Position numbers and translations under genes: made by a program. DNA of 64,000 bases from Bradyrhizobium sp. LMTR 3. Lineage in GTDB: Bacteria > Pseudomonadota > Alphaproteobacteria > Rhizobiales > Xanthobacteraceae. Under the pieces are notes generated by a model. The model searched no databases, had not been told where the DNA came from, and saw only the letters and a program-made list of their open reading frames with translations. Shown piece by piece: positions 19,616-27,631 of the stretch; position 1 is the stretch's first letter; each line of letters starts with the position of its first letter. The DNA is taken from NCBI RefSeq assembly GCF_001693485.1, contig NZ_MAXC01000010.1, forward strand, positions 80,152-144,151, given 5' to 3'.

Positions 19616-20383
19616 TCAGAACAACGACCCCTGCCCGTCATCCTCCGGCACCGCCGGAGCCGCCTTGCGCGGCGCGGCGCGCTTCGCAGGCTTCGGCTCC
19701 TCCGCTGCGCGCTGCTCGTCGGTGATCGGCAGCAGCAATTGCGCGTCGTCATTGACCACGCGATTGACGCGCGTGGAAATCTCGTGCCAGGCGAATTCGC
19801 CCTCGGTCGGCCCGCGCAGCAGCGGCATGACATCCTCTGCGTCGTGGATGCGGCCGTCGAGCCAGCGCTCGAATTCGTCAGGGGCGATCGTCACGGGCAC
19901 GCGGTGATGCAGCGTGGCGAGATCGCGGCTGGCCGGTGCGGTGACGATGGCGACGCTGTCGGTCTCCTCGCCGTTCGGCCCCATCCAGGTCTCCGCGAGC
20001 GCAGCAAAGCCAACGGGATGGCCGTCGCGGCGATGGATGAAGAACGGCCGCTTGCGGCCGCCCGCGTCCTGCCATTCGTAGTAGCCGTCCGCCGGGATCA
20101 GACAGCGCCGCCGCTTGATGGCGTTTTTGAACGCGGGCTTGTCGAGCACCGTCTCCGAGCGCGCGTTGATCAGGAGCGTAAATTTGCGGGGATCCTTCAC
20201 CCAAGCCGGCACCAGGCCCCAGCGCATCAGCCGGAAGTGACGGCCGCCGTTTTCCAGAATCACCACCGGAACCGGTTGAGTCGGCGCGATATTATACTGT
20301 GGCGGGAAATTGGGCTGCTCGATATAGCCGAAGATTTGCCGGAGCGCCTCCGGCGGCGAGGTGATGACGAAGCGTCCGCACAT
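19616..20383 (-). CDS. SRAP-domain abasic-site crosslinking protein (YedK/HMCES family)
   Basis: The 255-residue protein carries the complete SRAP active site: Cys2 (MCGRFV), Asn73 (INARSE), Glu103 (GYYEW) and His160 (LHHRVP). In YedK and HMCES, Cys2 forms a stable thiazolidine link with abasic sites in single-stranded DNA and shields them at replication forks. After residue 215 there is a basic Ala/Lys/Pro-rich tail that ends in QGSLF. That ending resembles the bacterial sliding-clamp-binding pentapeptide (QL[S/D]LF), which would place the protein at the replisome; this part is inference. It is transcribed divergently from the next gene. Confidence 0.95.
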   Translation of the reverse strand: MCGRFVITSPPEALRQIFGYIEQPNFPPQYNIAPTQPVPVVILENGGRHFRLMRWGLVPAWVKDPRKFTLLINARSETVLDKPAFKNAIKRRRCLIPADGYYEWQDAGGRKRPFFIHRRDGHPVGFAALAETWMGPNGEETDSVAIVTAPASRDLATLHHRVPVTIAPDEFERWLDGRIHDAEDVMPLLRGPTEGEFAWHEISTRVNRVVNDDAQLLLPITDEQRAAEEPKPAKRAAPRKAAPAVPEDDGQGSLF

Positions 20384-20445
20384 TATCTGACCAACATAAG
20401 CTTCCGTTTAATGGGTGTTAACCCCAGATGTTAACAGTGGGGCCG

Positions 20446-20958
20446 ATGACCTCCATGGCCGCCACAGAAGTGCGATCCGATCCGCCGATGCCGCCACCGA
20501 CGGGCCGTATAGACGAGGCTCGCGCGGAGCAATTGCGCGTCGCCAACATCAATCCCCGCACCGGGCTCGCCACCGACTATCTGAATCATTTCAACGAAGC
20601 CATCATGCTGCTCGAAATGGTTCCGGACATGCCGGAATGCGCCGAGGATTTTCTCACCTGGACGCCGCTGTCCTACGCCGAGCATTTCTGGGCCTCCAAC
20701 TTCAAGGCCCGCGACCTCGCGATCGAGGCCTATGAATGCGCCGACCCCAAGGTCCGTGCCGATTTCGACAAGCTTACGGCGACCATGACCTCGATACTGA
20801 CCGCGGTGGGCAAGGCGATGCGCGAGGCCCAGCAGGACAAAACCCGCGCTACGCTGGCCGAGCAGGCCACCGCCTGGGTCAAGCCGCTGGTGGCGTTGGC
20901 CGGCGGCGTCATCAACGGCAATGCCGAGGCCGACTTCGACGCGGCGATGTCGAACTAG
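20446..20958 (+). CDS. Conserved hypothetical protein
   Basis: I do not recognise a named family. The frame has Met codons at 20428, 20446 and 20455; I take 20446, giving 170 residues. It is soluble and alpha-helical in composition, with PRTGLATDYLNHFNEAIMLL and SYAEHFWASNFKARDLAIEAY, and it ends in GNAEADFDAAMSN. It has no signal peptide or membrane segment. Coding character is supported by strong third-position GC bias and by conserved-looking domain text. It is divergent from the SRAP gene with only a short intergenic space. Confidence 0.75.
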   Translation: MTSMAATEVRSDPPMPPPTGRIDEARAEQLRVANINPRTGLATDYLNHFNEAIMLLEMVPDMPECAEDFLTWTPLSYAEHFWASNFKARDLAIEAYECADPKVRADFDKLTATMTSILTAVGKAMREAQQDKTRATLAEQATAWVKPLVALAGGVINGNAEADFDAAMSN

Positions 20959-21050
20959 CCGCCTCGTCCCCGGCCCACCACATTAGACCTGCGCGGCCCG
21001 ATCGGGCATGATCGCTTGCGCAGCGAGTTCCCTGCTTACCGGATCACCCC

Positions 21051-21470
21051 TTGACCTCCCCCATTCAGCCGGACCGCCCCCAACTCGCCGTCAGCGGCGC
21101 GATCTTCCGCGACGGCAAGGTCCTCTTGGTCCGCCGCGCCCGCTCGCCGGGCAAGGGCTTCTACTCGCTCCCCGGCGGCCGGGTCGAATTCGGCGAATCC
21201 CTGCATACTGCGCTCCACCGCGAGGTGGACGAGGAAACCGGCTTGCGAATCGAGATTCTGGGCCTGGCCGGCTGGCGCGAGGTGTTGCCTGGGGCCAGCG
21301 GCGGCGGGCATTACCTGATCATGTCGTTCGCGGCGCGCTGGACGGCCAGGGAGCCGGTCCTGAACGACGAGCACGACGATTTCAAATGGCTGGCGCCGGA
21401 TGGGCTCGGCGATCTCAAGATGACCGGCGGCCTGCTGGAGGTCATCGAGGCCGCCCGGAAGCTGGTCTAG
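21051..21470 (+). CDS. Nudix hydrolase (ADP-ribose pyrophosphatase-like)
   Basis: The 139-residue Nudix protein starts at a TTG at 21051, and no ATG fits before the conserved AVSGAIFRDGKVLLVRRA. The Nudix box GGRVEFGESLHTALHREVDEETG fits the consensus (key residues Glu in REVDEETG). These enzymes hydrolyse nucleotide diphosphate derivatives; the substrate is unknown. It is a separate branch from the NudK-like gene at 18917. Confidence 0.85.
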   Translation: MTSPIQPDRPQLAVSGAIFRDGKVLLVRRARSPGKGFYSLPGGRVEFGESLHTALHREVDEETGLRIEILGLAGWREVLPGASGGGHYLIMSFAARWTAREPVLNDEHDDFKWLAPDGLGDLKMTGGLLEVIEAARKLV

Positions 21471-21533
21471 GCCGTCCCTGCCGGCGCCTCACGCCTTGCC
21501 TCGGGCGTATTGAGGGGGCATATCGGCCCTCAA

Positions 21534-21911
21534 ATGTTCAAGCACGCCCTCGCCGCCCTCATCCTCATTTCGGCATGCCATGTGGCCCCCGCACGCGCCC
21601 AGGACGCGGCTGCGCCGTTCGACGGCGACCTGCAGCGGCTGGCCGAAATTCTCGGCACCCTGCATTACCTCCGGGGCATTTGCGGCGCCAATGAAGGAGC
21701 GAAATGGCGCAATGAGATGCAGGCGCTGATCGACGCCGAAACCCCTTCCGGGGACCGCCGCGCCCGCATGATCGCCGGCTTCAACCGCGGCTATAACGGC
21801 TTTCAGCAGACCTACCGGACCTGCACGCCGGCAGCCTCGGTCGCGATCCGCAGGTATATCGAGGAAGGCTCCAAAATCTCGCGCGACCTCACCGCGCGCT
21901 ATGCGAACTGA
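21534..21911 (+). CDS. TIGR02301-family exported protein
   Basis: With the start at ATG 21534 (MFKHALAALILISACHV) the 125-residue protein has a clean signal peptide cleaved near ARAQ. An upstream in-frame ATG at 21510 would spoil it. The mature part (LAEILGTLHYLRGICG, GFNRGYNGFQQTYRTCTPAA) matches a small alphaproteobacterial family of unknown function with conserved Cys. It is predicted to be periplasmic. Confidence 0.8.
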   Translation: MFKHALAALILISACHVAPARAQDAAAPFDGDLQRLAEILGTLHYLRGICGANEGAKWRNEMQALIDAETPSGDRRARMIAGFNRGYNGFQQTYRTCTPAASVAIRRYIEEGSKISRDLTARYAN

Positions 21912-21919
21912 GGGTCGTT

Positions 21920-21972
21920 GTTTGACGCATTTTCTCACCGCGAACCGGGTCCCCACTTCGCTCGAAAACGCT
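21920..21972 (+). repeat. Dispersed repeat, family G, directly abutting the HAD start codon
   Basis: The block beginning GTTTGACGCATTTTC and ending CACTTCGCTCGAAAACGCT is closely similar to 45219-45273. The base after it is the A of the HAD phosphatase ATG. The 5' untranslated region of that gene therefore seems to be made of repeat sequence. Confidence 0.7.
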
Positions 21973-22611
21973 ATGACGGACGCAATTTATTTCGACCTCG
22001 ATGGAACGCTGACCGACCCCAAGCCGGGTATCACCCGTTGCATCCAATACGCGCTGCAAAGGCTCGATCATCATACGATTCCGACCGCGGACGAACTGAC
22101 CTGGTGCATCGGCCCGCCGCTGCGCTCGAGCTTTGTGAAGTTGCTCGGCGATCACTCCGCGGACCGCGCGGTGACGCTCTACCGGGAGCGATTTTCCGAC
22201 ATCGGTCTCTACGAAAACGGCGTGTACGACGGCATCGACGAGGTGCTGACGGCACTCCGCGCGTCCGGCCACCGGCTGTTCATCGCTACCAGCAAGGCGC
22301 ACGTGTTCGCCGAACGCATCATCGACCATTTCGGCTTGCGCAAGCACTTCGAGCGCGTGTTCGGCGCCGAGCTCGACGGCACCCGCGCCGACAAGTCGCA
22401 TCTGCTGCAATACGCGCTGAAGGAAGTCGCCGTCGATCCGTCCAAAACCCTGATGATCGGCGACCGCGGCCACGACATGGTCGGCGCAAAAAACAACGGC
22501 ATGAAGGGCATCGGCGTGTTGTACGGCTATGGCAGCCGGGCCGAGCTGATCGAGGCCGGCGCCCACCATGTCTGCGCCACGCCCGGAGCGATCCCCGGCT
22601 GCATTTCTTGA
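21973..22611 (+). CDS. HAD-superfamily phosphatase (Gph-like)
   Basis: The 212-residue HAD hydrolase begins with motif I FDLDGTLTDPKPG (nucleophile Asp, DxDGT), has motif II ATSKAH, and motif III/IV GDRGHDMVGAKNNGMKGIGV. It resembles phosphoglycolate phosphatase and 5'-nucleotidase-like members. The substrate cannot be set from sequence. I start at the ATG at 21973 because the frame upstream is the repeat described separately; a longer start at 21901 would add 24 residues encoded by that repeat. No good ribosome-binding site precedes the ATG. Confidence 0.88.
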   Translation: MTDAIYFDLDGTLTDPKPGITRCIQYALQRLDHHTIPTADELTWCIGPPLRSSFVKLLGDHSADRAVTLYRERFSDIGLYENGVYDGIDEVLTALRASGHRLFIATSKAHVFAERIIDHFGLRKHFERVFGAELDGTRADKSHLLQYALKEVAVDPSKTLMIGDRGHDMVGAKNNGMKGIGVLYGYGSRAELIEAGAHHVCATPGAIPGCIS

Positions 22612-22764
22612 CGTTGGGAACCTCGTGGAACCGCCGCCCGAAAAATCGGCACTGCCGTTAACCTTTCCTAAAGATGTGGCCTAGGCGGCCCTGCACCGCG
22701 TGCTACAGCTTGTCGCGTCAGGATGCGATCCGCCCTGGTTCGCGCGCAGATTTCGTTGAGCTTC

Positions 22765-23031
22765 ATGAGCCGCCCAGTCTCCTTCTCGACCACCCACGAC
22801 CCGCTTCCGGATCTCGAACAGAAGCAGACTGCCCTTAGCTACCTGAGCGAGGCCTGGGCCGAAGCGCGGCACGATGGCGTCGACGGCGACTGCCTGGCGC
22901 AGGCGAGCCTGTTCACGGCACTCGCCGAACTGGTCTCGACCTATGGCGAGGACGCGGTAGCAAAATTCGCCGAAGGTCTTTCGGCACGCGTGCGCAACGG
23001 CGAGTTTTCGCTGACGCTGGCGAAGCAATGA
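22765..23031 (+). CDS. Conserved hypothetical protein
   Basis: An 88-residue protein from ATG 22765 (MSRPVSFSTTHDPLPDL); a start at 22723 would add 14 residues. It has ALSYLSEAWAEARHDGVDGDC and FTALAELVSTYGEDAVAKFAEGL, suggesting a small helical protein. I know no function. No signal peptide or membrane segment is visible. Gene structure and codon bias look genuine. Confidence 0.65.
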   Translation: MSRPVSFSTTHDPLPDLEQKQTALSYLSEAWAEARHDGVDGDCLAQASLFTALAELVSTYGEDAVAKFAEGLSARVRNGEFSLTLAKQ

Positions 23032-23043
23032 GCTTGCACAAAT

Positions 23044-23145
23044 GTCATCGCCCGGCTTGACCGGGCGACCCAGTACGCCGCGGCTTCTCGATTCAATCAC
23101 TACCGTCTCTGGAATACTGGATCACCCGCCTTCGCGGGTGACGAC
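23044..23145. repeat. Palindromic dispersed repeat, family E (GTCATCGCCCGG / CCCGCCTTCGCGGG)
   Basis: It begins GTCATCGCCCGGCTTGACC, contains GTACGCCGCGGC, and ends with a CCCGCCTTCGCGGGTGACGAC hairpin. It lies between convergent genes. Units of this look are frequent in Bradyrhizobium intergenic DNA. The CGCCGCGGC core is shared with family D at 34013. Confidence 0.65.
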
Positions 23146-23192
23146 GACTATGGGCGGCGCGACACCGTGCCCTCGCTCGACGGCAGAGACTC

Positions 23193-24527
23193 TTACGCCC
23201 TCAACGTCTCCAGGAACCGCACCGGTTCGCCGATGGACGGCGTCGTTACCTCGCCCTGCCACATCACGCGCCTGCCGCGCACGAAGGTGCCGACCGGCCA
23301 TCCGGTGACGCGGACGCCGTCATAGGGCGTCCACCCGGCGCGCGAGGCCACCCACTTATTGGTGATGGTCTCAGAGCGCTTGAGATCGACGATGGTGAAG
23401 TCGGCGTCGTAGCCCGCAGCAATGCGGCCCTTGCAGGCGATGTTGTACAGCCGCGCAGGACCCGCGCTGGTGAGATCGACGAAACGCTGTAGCGACAGCC
23501 GCCCGGCATTGACGTGATCGAGCATCAAGGGCACCAGCGTCTGCACGCCGGTCATGCCGGAGGGCGAAGCGGGATAGGTCTTCGCCTTTTCTTCCAGCGT
23601 ATGCGGCGCATGGTCGGAGCCGAGCACGTCGATGATGCCCTGCTCGATGCCATACCAGATTCCCTCACGGTGATCGGCCGCGCGCACCGGCGGGTTCATC
23701 TGCGCAAGCGTGCCGAGCCGCTCGTAGCATTCCGGCGCGGCCATGGTGAGATGATGCGGCGTCGCCTCGCAGGATGCGACATCCTTGTGGTCGCGCAGAT
23801 ATTCGATCTCCTGCTTGGTCGAGATGTGCAGCACGTGGATGCGCTTGCCGGTCTCGCGCGCAAGATTGACCAGCCGCTGGGTTGCCATCAGCGCTGCAGT
23901 CTCGTCGCGCCATACCGGATGCGAGCGCGGGTCGCCCTCGATGCGGAGCGACTTGCGGTCGTTGAGGCGATATTCGTCCTCAGCGTGAAAGGCGGCGCGG
24001 CGGCGGATTACCTGGAAGATGCGCCGCAGGCTTTCGTCGTCCTCGACCAACAACGCGCCGGTGGAAGAGCCGATGAACACCTTGACGCCGGCACAACCAG
24101 GCGCGCGTTCCAACTCGGGCAGATGGTTCACGTTCTCGCGGGTGCCGCCGATGAAAAAGGCAAAGTCGCAATGCATGCGATGACGGCCGGCGTTGATCTT
24201 GGCGGTGAACGTCTCCTCGGTGACCGTGAGCGGATTGGTGTTCGGCATCTCGAACACTGCGGTAACGCCGCCCATTACGGCGCTGCGCGAGCCGGTCTCG
24301 AGGTCTTCCTTGTGCGTCAGCCCCGGCTCGCGGAAATGCACCTGCGTGTCCATCACGCCAGGCAGGATGTGCAGGCCTTTGCAGTCAATGGTCTCGCCGG
24401 CGGAGGCCTGTCCGAGCCCCCCGATCGCAGCGATCCGGCCATTGGAGATGCCGATGTCGCAGATGCCCTCACCGTCCTGATTGACCACGGTGCCGGATTT
24501 TAGAATGGTATCAAATCGCTGATTCAT
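23193..24527 (-). CDS. pyrC: Dihydroorotase
   Basis: The 444-residue amidohydrolase has the zinc motif DTQVHFREPG, EMPNTNPLT, the catalytic region SDHAPHTLEEK and SPSGMTGVQT. It should interconvert carbamoyl-aspartate and dihydroorotate in pyrimidine synthesis. Dihydroorotase, allantoinase and hydantoinase share this fold; HFREPG and DHAPH favour dihydroorotase. There is no pyrB next to it, so it may be a second or stand-alone copy. It is divergent from ygfZ across 150 bp, which must hold both promoters. Confidence 0.88.
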   Translation of the reverse strand: MNQRFDTILKSGTVVNQDGEGICDIGISNGRIAAIGGLGQASAGETIDCKGLHILPGVMDTQVHFREPGLTHKEDLETGSRSAVMGGVTAVFEMPNTNPLTVTEETFTAKINAGRHRMHCDFAFFIGGTRENVNHLPELERAPGCAGVKVFIGSSTGALLVEDDESLRRIFQVIRRRAAFHAEDEYRLNDRKSLRIEGDPRSHPVWRDETAALMATQRLVNLARETGKRIHVLHISTKQEIEYLRDHKDVASCEATPHHLTMAAPECYERLGTLAQMNPPVRAADHREGIWYGIEQGIIDVLGSDHAPHTLEEKAKTYPASPSGMTGVQTLVPLMLDHVNAGRLSLQRFVDLTSAGPARLYNIACKGRIAAGYDADFTIVDLKRSETITNKWVASRAGWTPYDGVRVTGWPVGTFVRGRRVMWQGEVTTPSIGEPVRFLETLRA

Positions 24528-24677
24528 CGCTGCTTCATGGTCCTCTGGCGCTCGCTTTAAGGCCTTGTTGACAGCACCTTAGCGCCTTACGTTCCCATGT
24601 GATATCCGGCTCCTGCGTTTTCCCAGGAACTTGAGAGCTCACTGCAAATCGCACTGCAAAAGAGGCCGTTTTACCTA

Positions 24678-25559
24678 ATGAAAGCAGCGTTTCTTCCGGA
24701 CCGGGGCGTGGTCAAGGTCAGCGGCGAGGATGCCCGCAATTTCCTCAACGGCCTCGTCACCACAGATGTCACGCCGCTGCAGCCCGGTCTTGGCCGGTTC
24801 GGCGCGCTGCTGACGCCGCAGGGAAAAATCACGGCGGACTTCCTCATTACCGAAGCCCCTGCAGGTCACGGCGGCGACTTCCTGATCGATGCGCCCCGCG
24901 TGCTGGCGCAAAACCTCGCTGACAAGCTCGGCTTCTACAAGCTGCGCGCCAAGGTCGCGGTGGAGAACATCTCCGACAGCATGGGCGTGCTGGCGGCTTG
25001 GGACGGCGAGCCCGCGGTGAAGCCCGATCTGGCCTTTGCCGATCCGCGGCATGAAGCTCTCGGCTGGCGTATTCTTGTCCCTGAAGATCTCAAGCAAAAG
25101 GTGGCCGAGCTGATCGGCGCCGACCTCGTCGACAGCGAGGCCTACGAGGCGCATCGCATCGCCTTGGGCGTGCCGCGCGGCGGGCTCGACTTCATGTACA
25201 GCGACGCATTCCCGCACGAGACCAATATGGATCGCCTGCACGGCGTCGATTTCGACAAGGGCTGCTATGTCGGCCAGGAAGTCGTGTCGCGCATGCAGCA
25301 TCGCGGCACCGCGCGCACGCGGATCGTGCGGGTCACGCTCGAAGACTTTTCGCCGGAAACCGGCGTCGCCGTTCTCGGCGGCGACAAGCAGGTCGGCACC
25401 ATGGGATCGACCGCCGGCGGCCGCGGCCTCGCACTGGTCCGGATCGACCGCGTTGCGGATGCGCTCGATGCAGGACTTTCGTTGACCGCCGGCGGCCTTG
25501 CGATCCGGCTGACCGATCCGAATGACGTTCGCGTCCCACCGAAGCAGACCGTCGCATGA
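24678..25559 (+). CDS. ygfZ: Folate-binding YgfZ-family Fe-S cluster repair protein
   Basis: The 293-residue protein is a YgfZ/GcvT-like tetrahydrofolate-binding protein. It has VKVSGEDARNFLNGLVTTDV, FGALLTPQGKITADF and the diagnostic KGCYVGQEVVSRMQHRG, with the conserved Cys. YgfZ helps to assemble or repair certain Fe-S enzymes such as MiaB. Its stop overlaps the tag start by 4 bp (ATGA), the first of two such overlaps in the ygfZ-tag-HD gene run. Confidence 0.92.
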   Translation: MKAAFLPDRGVVKVSGEDARNFLNGLVTTDVTPLQPGLGRFGALLTPQGKITADFLITEAPAGHGGDFLIDAPRVLAQNLADKLGFYKLRAKVAVENISDSMGVLAAWDGEPAVKPDLAFADPRHEALGWRILVPEDLKQKVAELIGADLVDSEAYEAHRIALGVPRGGLDFMYSDAFPHETNMDRLHGVDFDKGCYVGQEVVSRMQHRGTARTRIVRVTLEDFSPETGVAVLGGDKQVGTMGSTAGGRGLALVRIDRVADALDAGLSLTAGGLAIRLTDPNDVRVPPKQTVA

Positions 25560-26182
25560 GCAAATCTGCGCGCCTGCACGCCGACGGCAAGACACGGTGC
25601 CCGTGGCCCGGCGAAGACCCGTTCTACATGGCCTATCACGACACGGAATGGGGTGTGCCTGAGTATGACGACCGGGCGCTGTACGAAAAGCTGATCCTCG
25701 ACGGTTTTCAGGCCGGGCTGTCGTGGATCACGATTTTGCGCAAGCGCGAAAACTTCCGCAAAGCATTCGACGATTTCCAGCCGGAAAAGATCGCGCGCTA
25801 CAATGCCAAGAAAATCCACGCGCTGATGAACGACGCCGGCATCGTGCGCAACCGCGCCAAGATCGAAGGCGCCGTCAACAGCGCCAAGGCCTATTTGAAG
25901 ATCATGGAAGAAGGCGCGGGCTTTTCCAAATTCCTGTGGGACTTCGTCGATGGCAAGCCCATCGTCAACCAGTTCAAGACCACGGCCAGCGTACCGGCCT
26001 CGACCCCGGTCTCGGTCAAGATCTCAAAGGAACTCGGCGCGCGCGGCTTCAAGTTTGTCGGCCCGACCATCGTCTACGCCTTCATGCAGGCTACCGGCAT
26101 GGTCAACGACCATCTCGTCACGTGCTTCTGCCACGAGGCCTGCAGCGGCAAACTGCGCAAGCCCCGCCTCAAGGCCAAATGA
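25556..26182 (+). CDS. tag: DNA-3-methyladenine glycosylase I
   Basis: The 208-residue protein matches Tag throughout: CPWPGEDPFYMAYHDTEWGVP, LDGFQAGLSWITILRKRENFR, GPTIVYAFMQATGMVNDH and the C-terminal zinc residues in CFCHEAC. It removes 3-methyladenine from alkylated DNA as the first step of base excision repair. It overlaps ygfZ and the following HD gene by 4 bp each, so the three are very likely cotranscribed and translationally coupled. Confidence 0.96.
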   Translation: MSKSARLHADGKTRCPWPGEDPFYMAYHDTEWGVPEYDDRALYEKLILDGFQAGLSWITILRKRENFRKAFDDFQPEKIARYNAKKIHALMNDAGIVRNRAKIEGAVNSAKAYLKIMEEGAGFSKFLWDFVDGKPIVNQFKTTASVPASTPVSVKISKELGARGFKFVGPTIVYAFMQATGMVNDHLVTCFCHEACSGKLRKPRLKAK

Positions 26183-26790
26183 CGGCGCGAAGATCGTCCA
26201 GCGTCGCCACGCGCGCCTGGCAGCGGATGCTGTCGGGGCGGCGGCTCGATCTGCTCGATCCTTCCCCGCTCGATATCGAAATCGCTGACATAGCCCATGG
26301 CCTGGCGCGCGTGGCGCGCTGGAACGGGCAGACCAGCGGCGCGCACATCTTCTCGGTGGCGCAGCACACGCTATTGGTCGAAGCCGTGATGCGTGAGCAG
26401 ATGCCGCGCGTCGACGCCCGCTTCCGTCTCGCTGCGATGCTGCACGACGCGCCGGAATATGTCATTGGCGACATGATCTCACCGTTCAAGGCAGTGCTCG
26501 GCGGCGACTACAAGTTGGTGGAGAAGCGCCTGCTGGCCGCGATCCATATGCGCTTCGGCCTGCCGCCAAGCCTCGCCGATGAAATCACGAGGGCCATCAA
26601 AGCGGCCGACCGCGGTGCGGCCTATCTCGAAGCCACCCATCTGGCGGGATTTTCGGTAAATGAAGCGAAGCGCCTGTTCGGCAGGGACCCCGGCCTCCCC
26701 GAGGCCACCGTGCGGGACTACCTGACGCCGTGGACCGCAGCCCGGGCCGAAAAGCAGTTTTTGGCGCGATTCGAGCTGTTGCTCGGTTGA
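26179..26790 (+). CDS. HD-domain phosphohydrolase (YfbR-like)
   Basis: I start at the ATG at 26179, which overlaps the tag stop by 4 bp; the longer open frame from 25723 runs through tag and is not real. The 203-residue protein has the HD metal-binding set: SVAQHTLLVE, LHDAPEYVIGD and KAADRGAAYLEA. Related proteins are 5'-deoxynucleotidases. It may cleanse nucleotides alongside the repair glycosylase, but that link rests on the operon alone. Confidence 0.85.
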   Translation: MTARRSSSVATRAWQRMLSGRRLDLLDPSPLDIEIADIAHGLARVARWNGQTSGAHIFSVAQHTLLVEAVMREQMPRVDARFRLAAMLHDAPEYVIGDMISPFKAVLGGDYKLVEKRLLAAIHMRFGLPPSLADEITRAIKAADRGAAYLEATHLAGFSVNEAKRLFGRDPGLPEATVRDYLTPWTAARAEKQFLARFELLLG

Positions 26791-26802
26791 ATGGAGGCCG
26801 TT

Positions 26803-26891
26803 GTAGGGTGGGCAAAGCGAAGCGTGCCCACCATTATTGCCCCCGGAACAAGATGGTGGGCACGGCGCAAGAGCGCCTTTGCCCACCCTAC
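26803..26891. repeat. Palindromic dispersed repeat, family A, copy 2
   Basis: Outer arms GTAGGGTGGGCAAAG and TTTGCCCACCCTAC, inner arms GTGCCCACCAT and ATGGTGGGCACG. It begins 12 bp after the HD gene stop and lies between two genes on the same strand. Confidence 0.9.
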
Positions 26892-26934
26892 GGCACCGGT
26901 TATATTGCTGGCCAAAGACTACCCAGGGAACGCC

Positions 26935-27441
26935 ATGCTTCACGTCTGTTCGCTTGCCGCACTTCCCGACACCGTCAGGACGACCGGCGCCAGCCATATT
27001 CTCACCGTGATGGCCAATGTCGATCAGGTGCAGCGCCCGACCTCGGTGCTCGAGGCCAACCATCTGAAAATCTCGATGGACGACATCATCGAGGAGATGG
27101 ACGGCTTTGTCGCGCCGGCGCATCACCACATCGAAAGAGTGCTGAATTTTGTCCGAAGCTGGGACCGCAGCGCGCCCATGGTGGTGCATTGCTATGCCGG
27201 CATCAGCCGCTCGACGGCGAGCGCGTTTGCCGCCGCCTGCGCCCTTAATCCGCATCGCGCCGAGATCGAGATCGCCCGGCAAATTCGCGCCCGCTCCCCG
27301 ATCGCGTCGCCGAACCGGTTGATCGTCAGCCTTGCCGACAAGGCGCTGGGCCGCGAGGGGCGAATGCTGCGCGCGCTGGACGAAATGGGCCCGGGCAGCA
27401 TGATGGTCGAAGGCCGGCCGTTCCGACTAGATCTGGAGTGA
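26935..27441 (+). CDS. Tyrosine/dual-specificity protein phosphatase
   Basis: With start ATG 26935 (MLHVCSLAALPDTV) it has 168 residues; the frame upstream runs back into the repeat. The phosphatase loop is HCYAGISRS (Cys86 to Arg92, CX5R). A general-acid candidate lies in ISMDDIIEE. Proteins of this type dephosphorylate Tyr or Ser/Thr residues, or phosphoinositides in some bacteria. Targets are unknown. Confidence 0.85.
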   Translation: MLHVCSLAALPDTVRTTGASHILTVMANVDQVQRPTSVLEANHLKISMDDIIEEMDGFVAPAHHHIERVLNFVRSWDRSAPMVVHCYAGISRSTASAFAAACALNPHRAEIEIARQIRARSPIASPNRLIVSLADKALGREGRMLRALDEMGPGSMMVEGRPFRLDLE

Positions 27442-27631
27442 CGCAGCGCTCCCCGGATGCTGCGCAGCGCCATCAGCGCGTTCACGCGCGTCTTTGACGC
27501 GCCATGGCTACGGATGCGCCAAATGACGCCCGGATCGGCGTGAACTTTTAGCGGACAAAGGTACACACAGGATTGCAACCGGGCTGCGGACGTGGCCGGT
27601 TAACGCTCTGACGCGCCCGCCTGGAGGCCCG

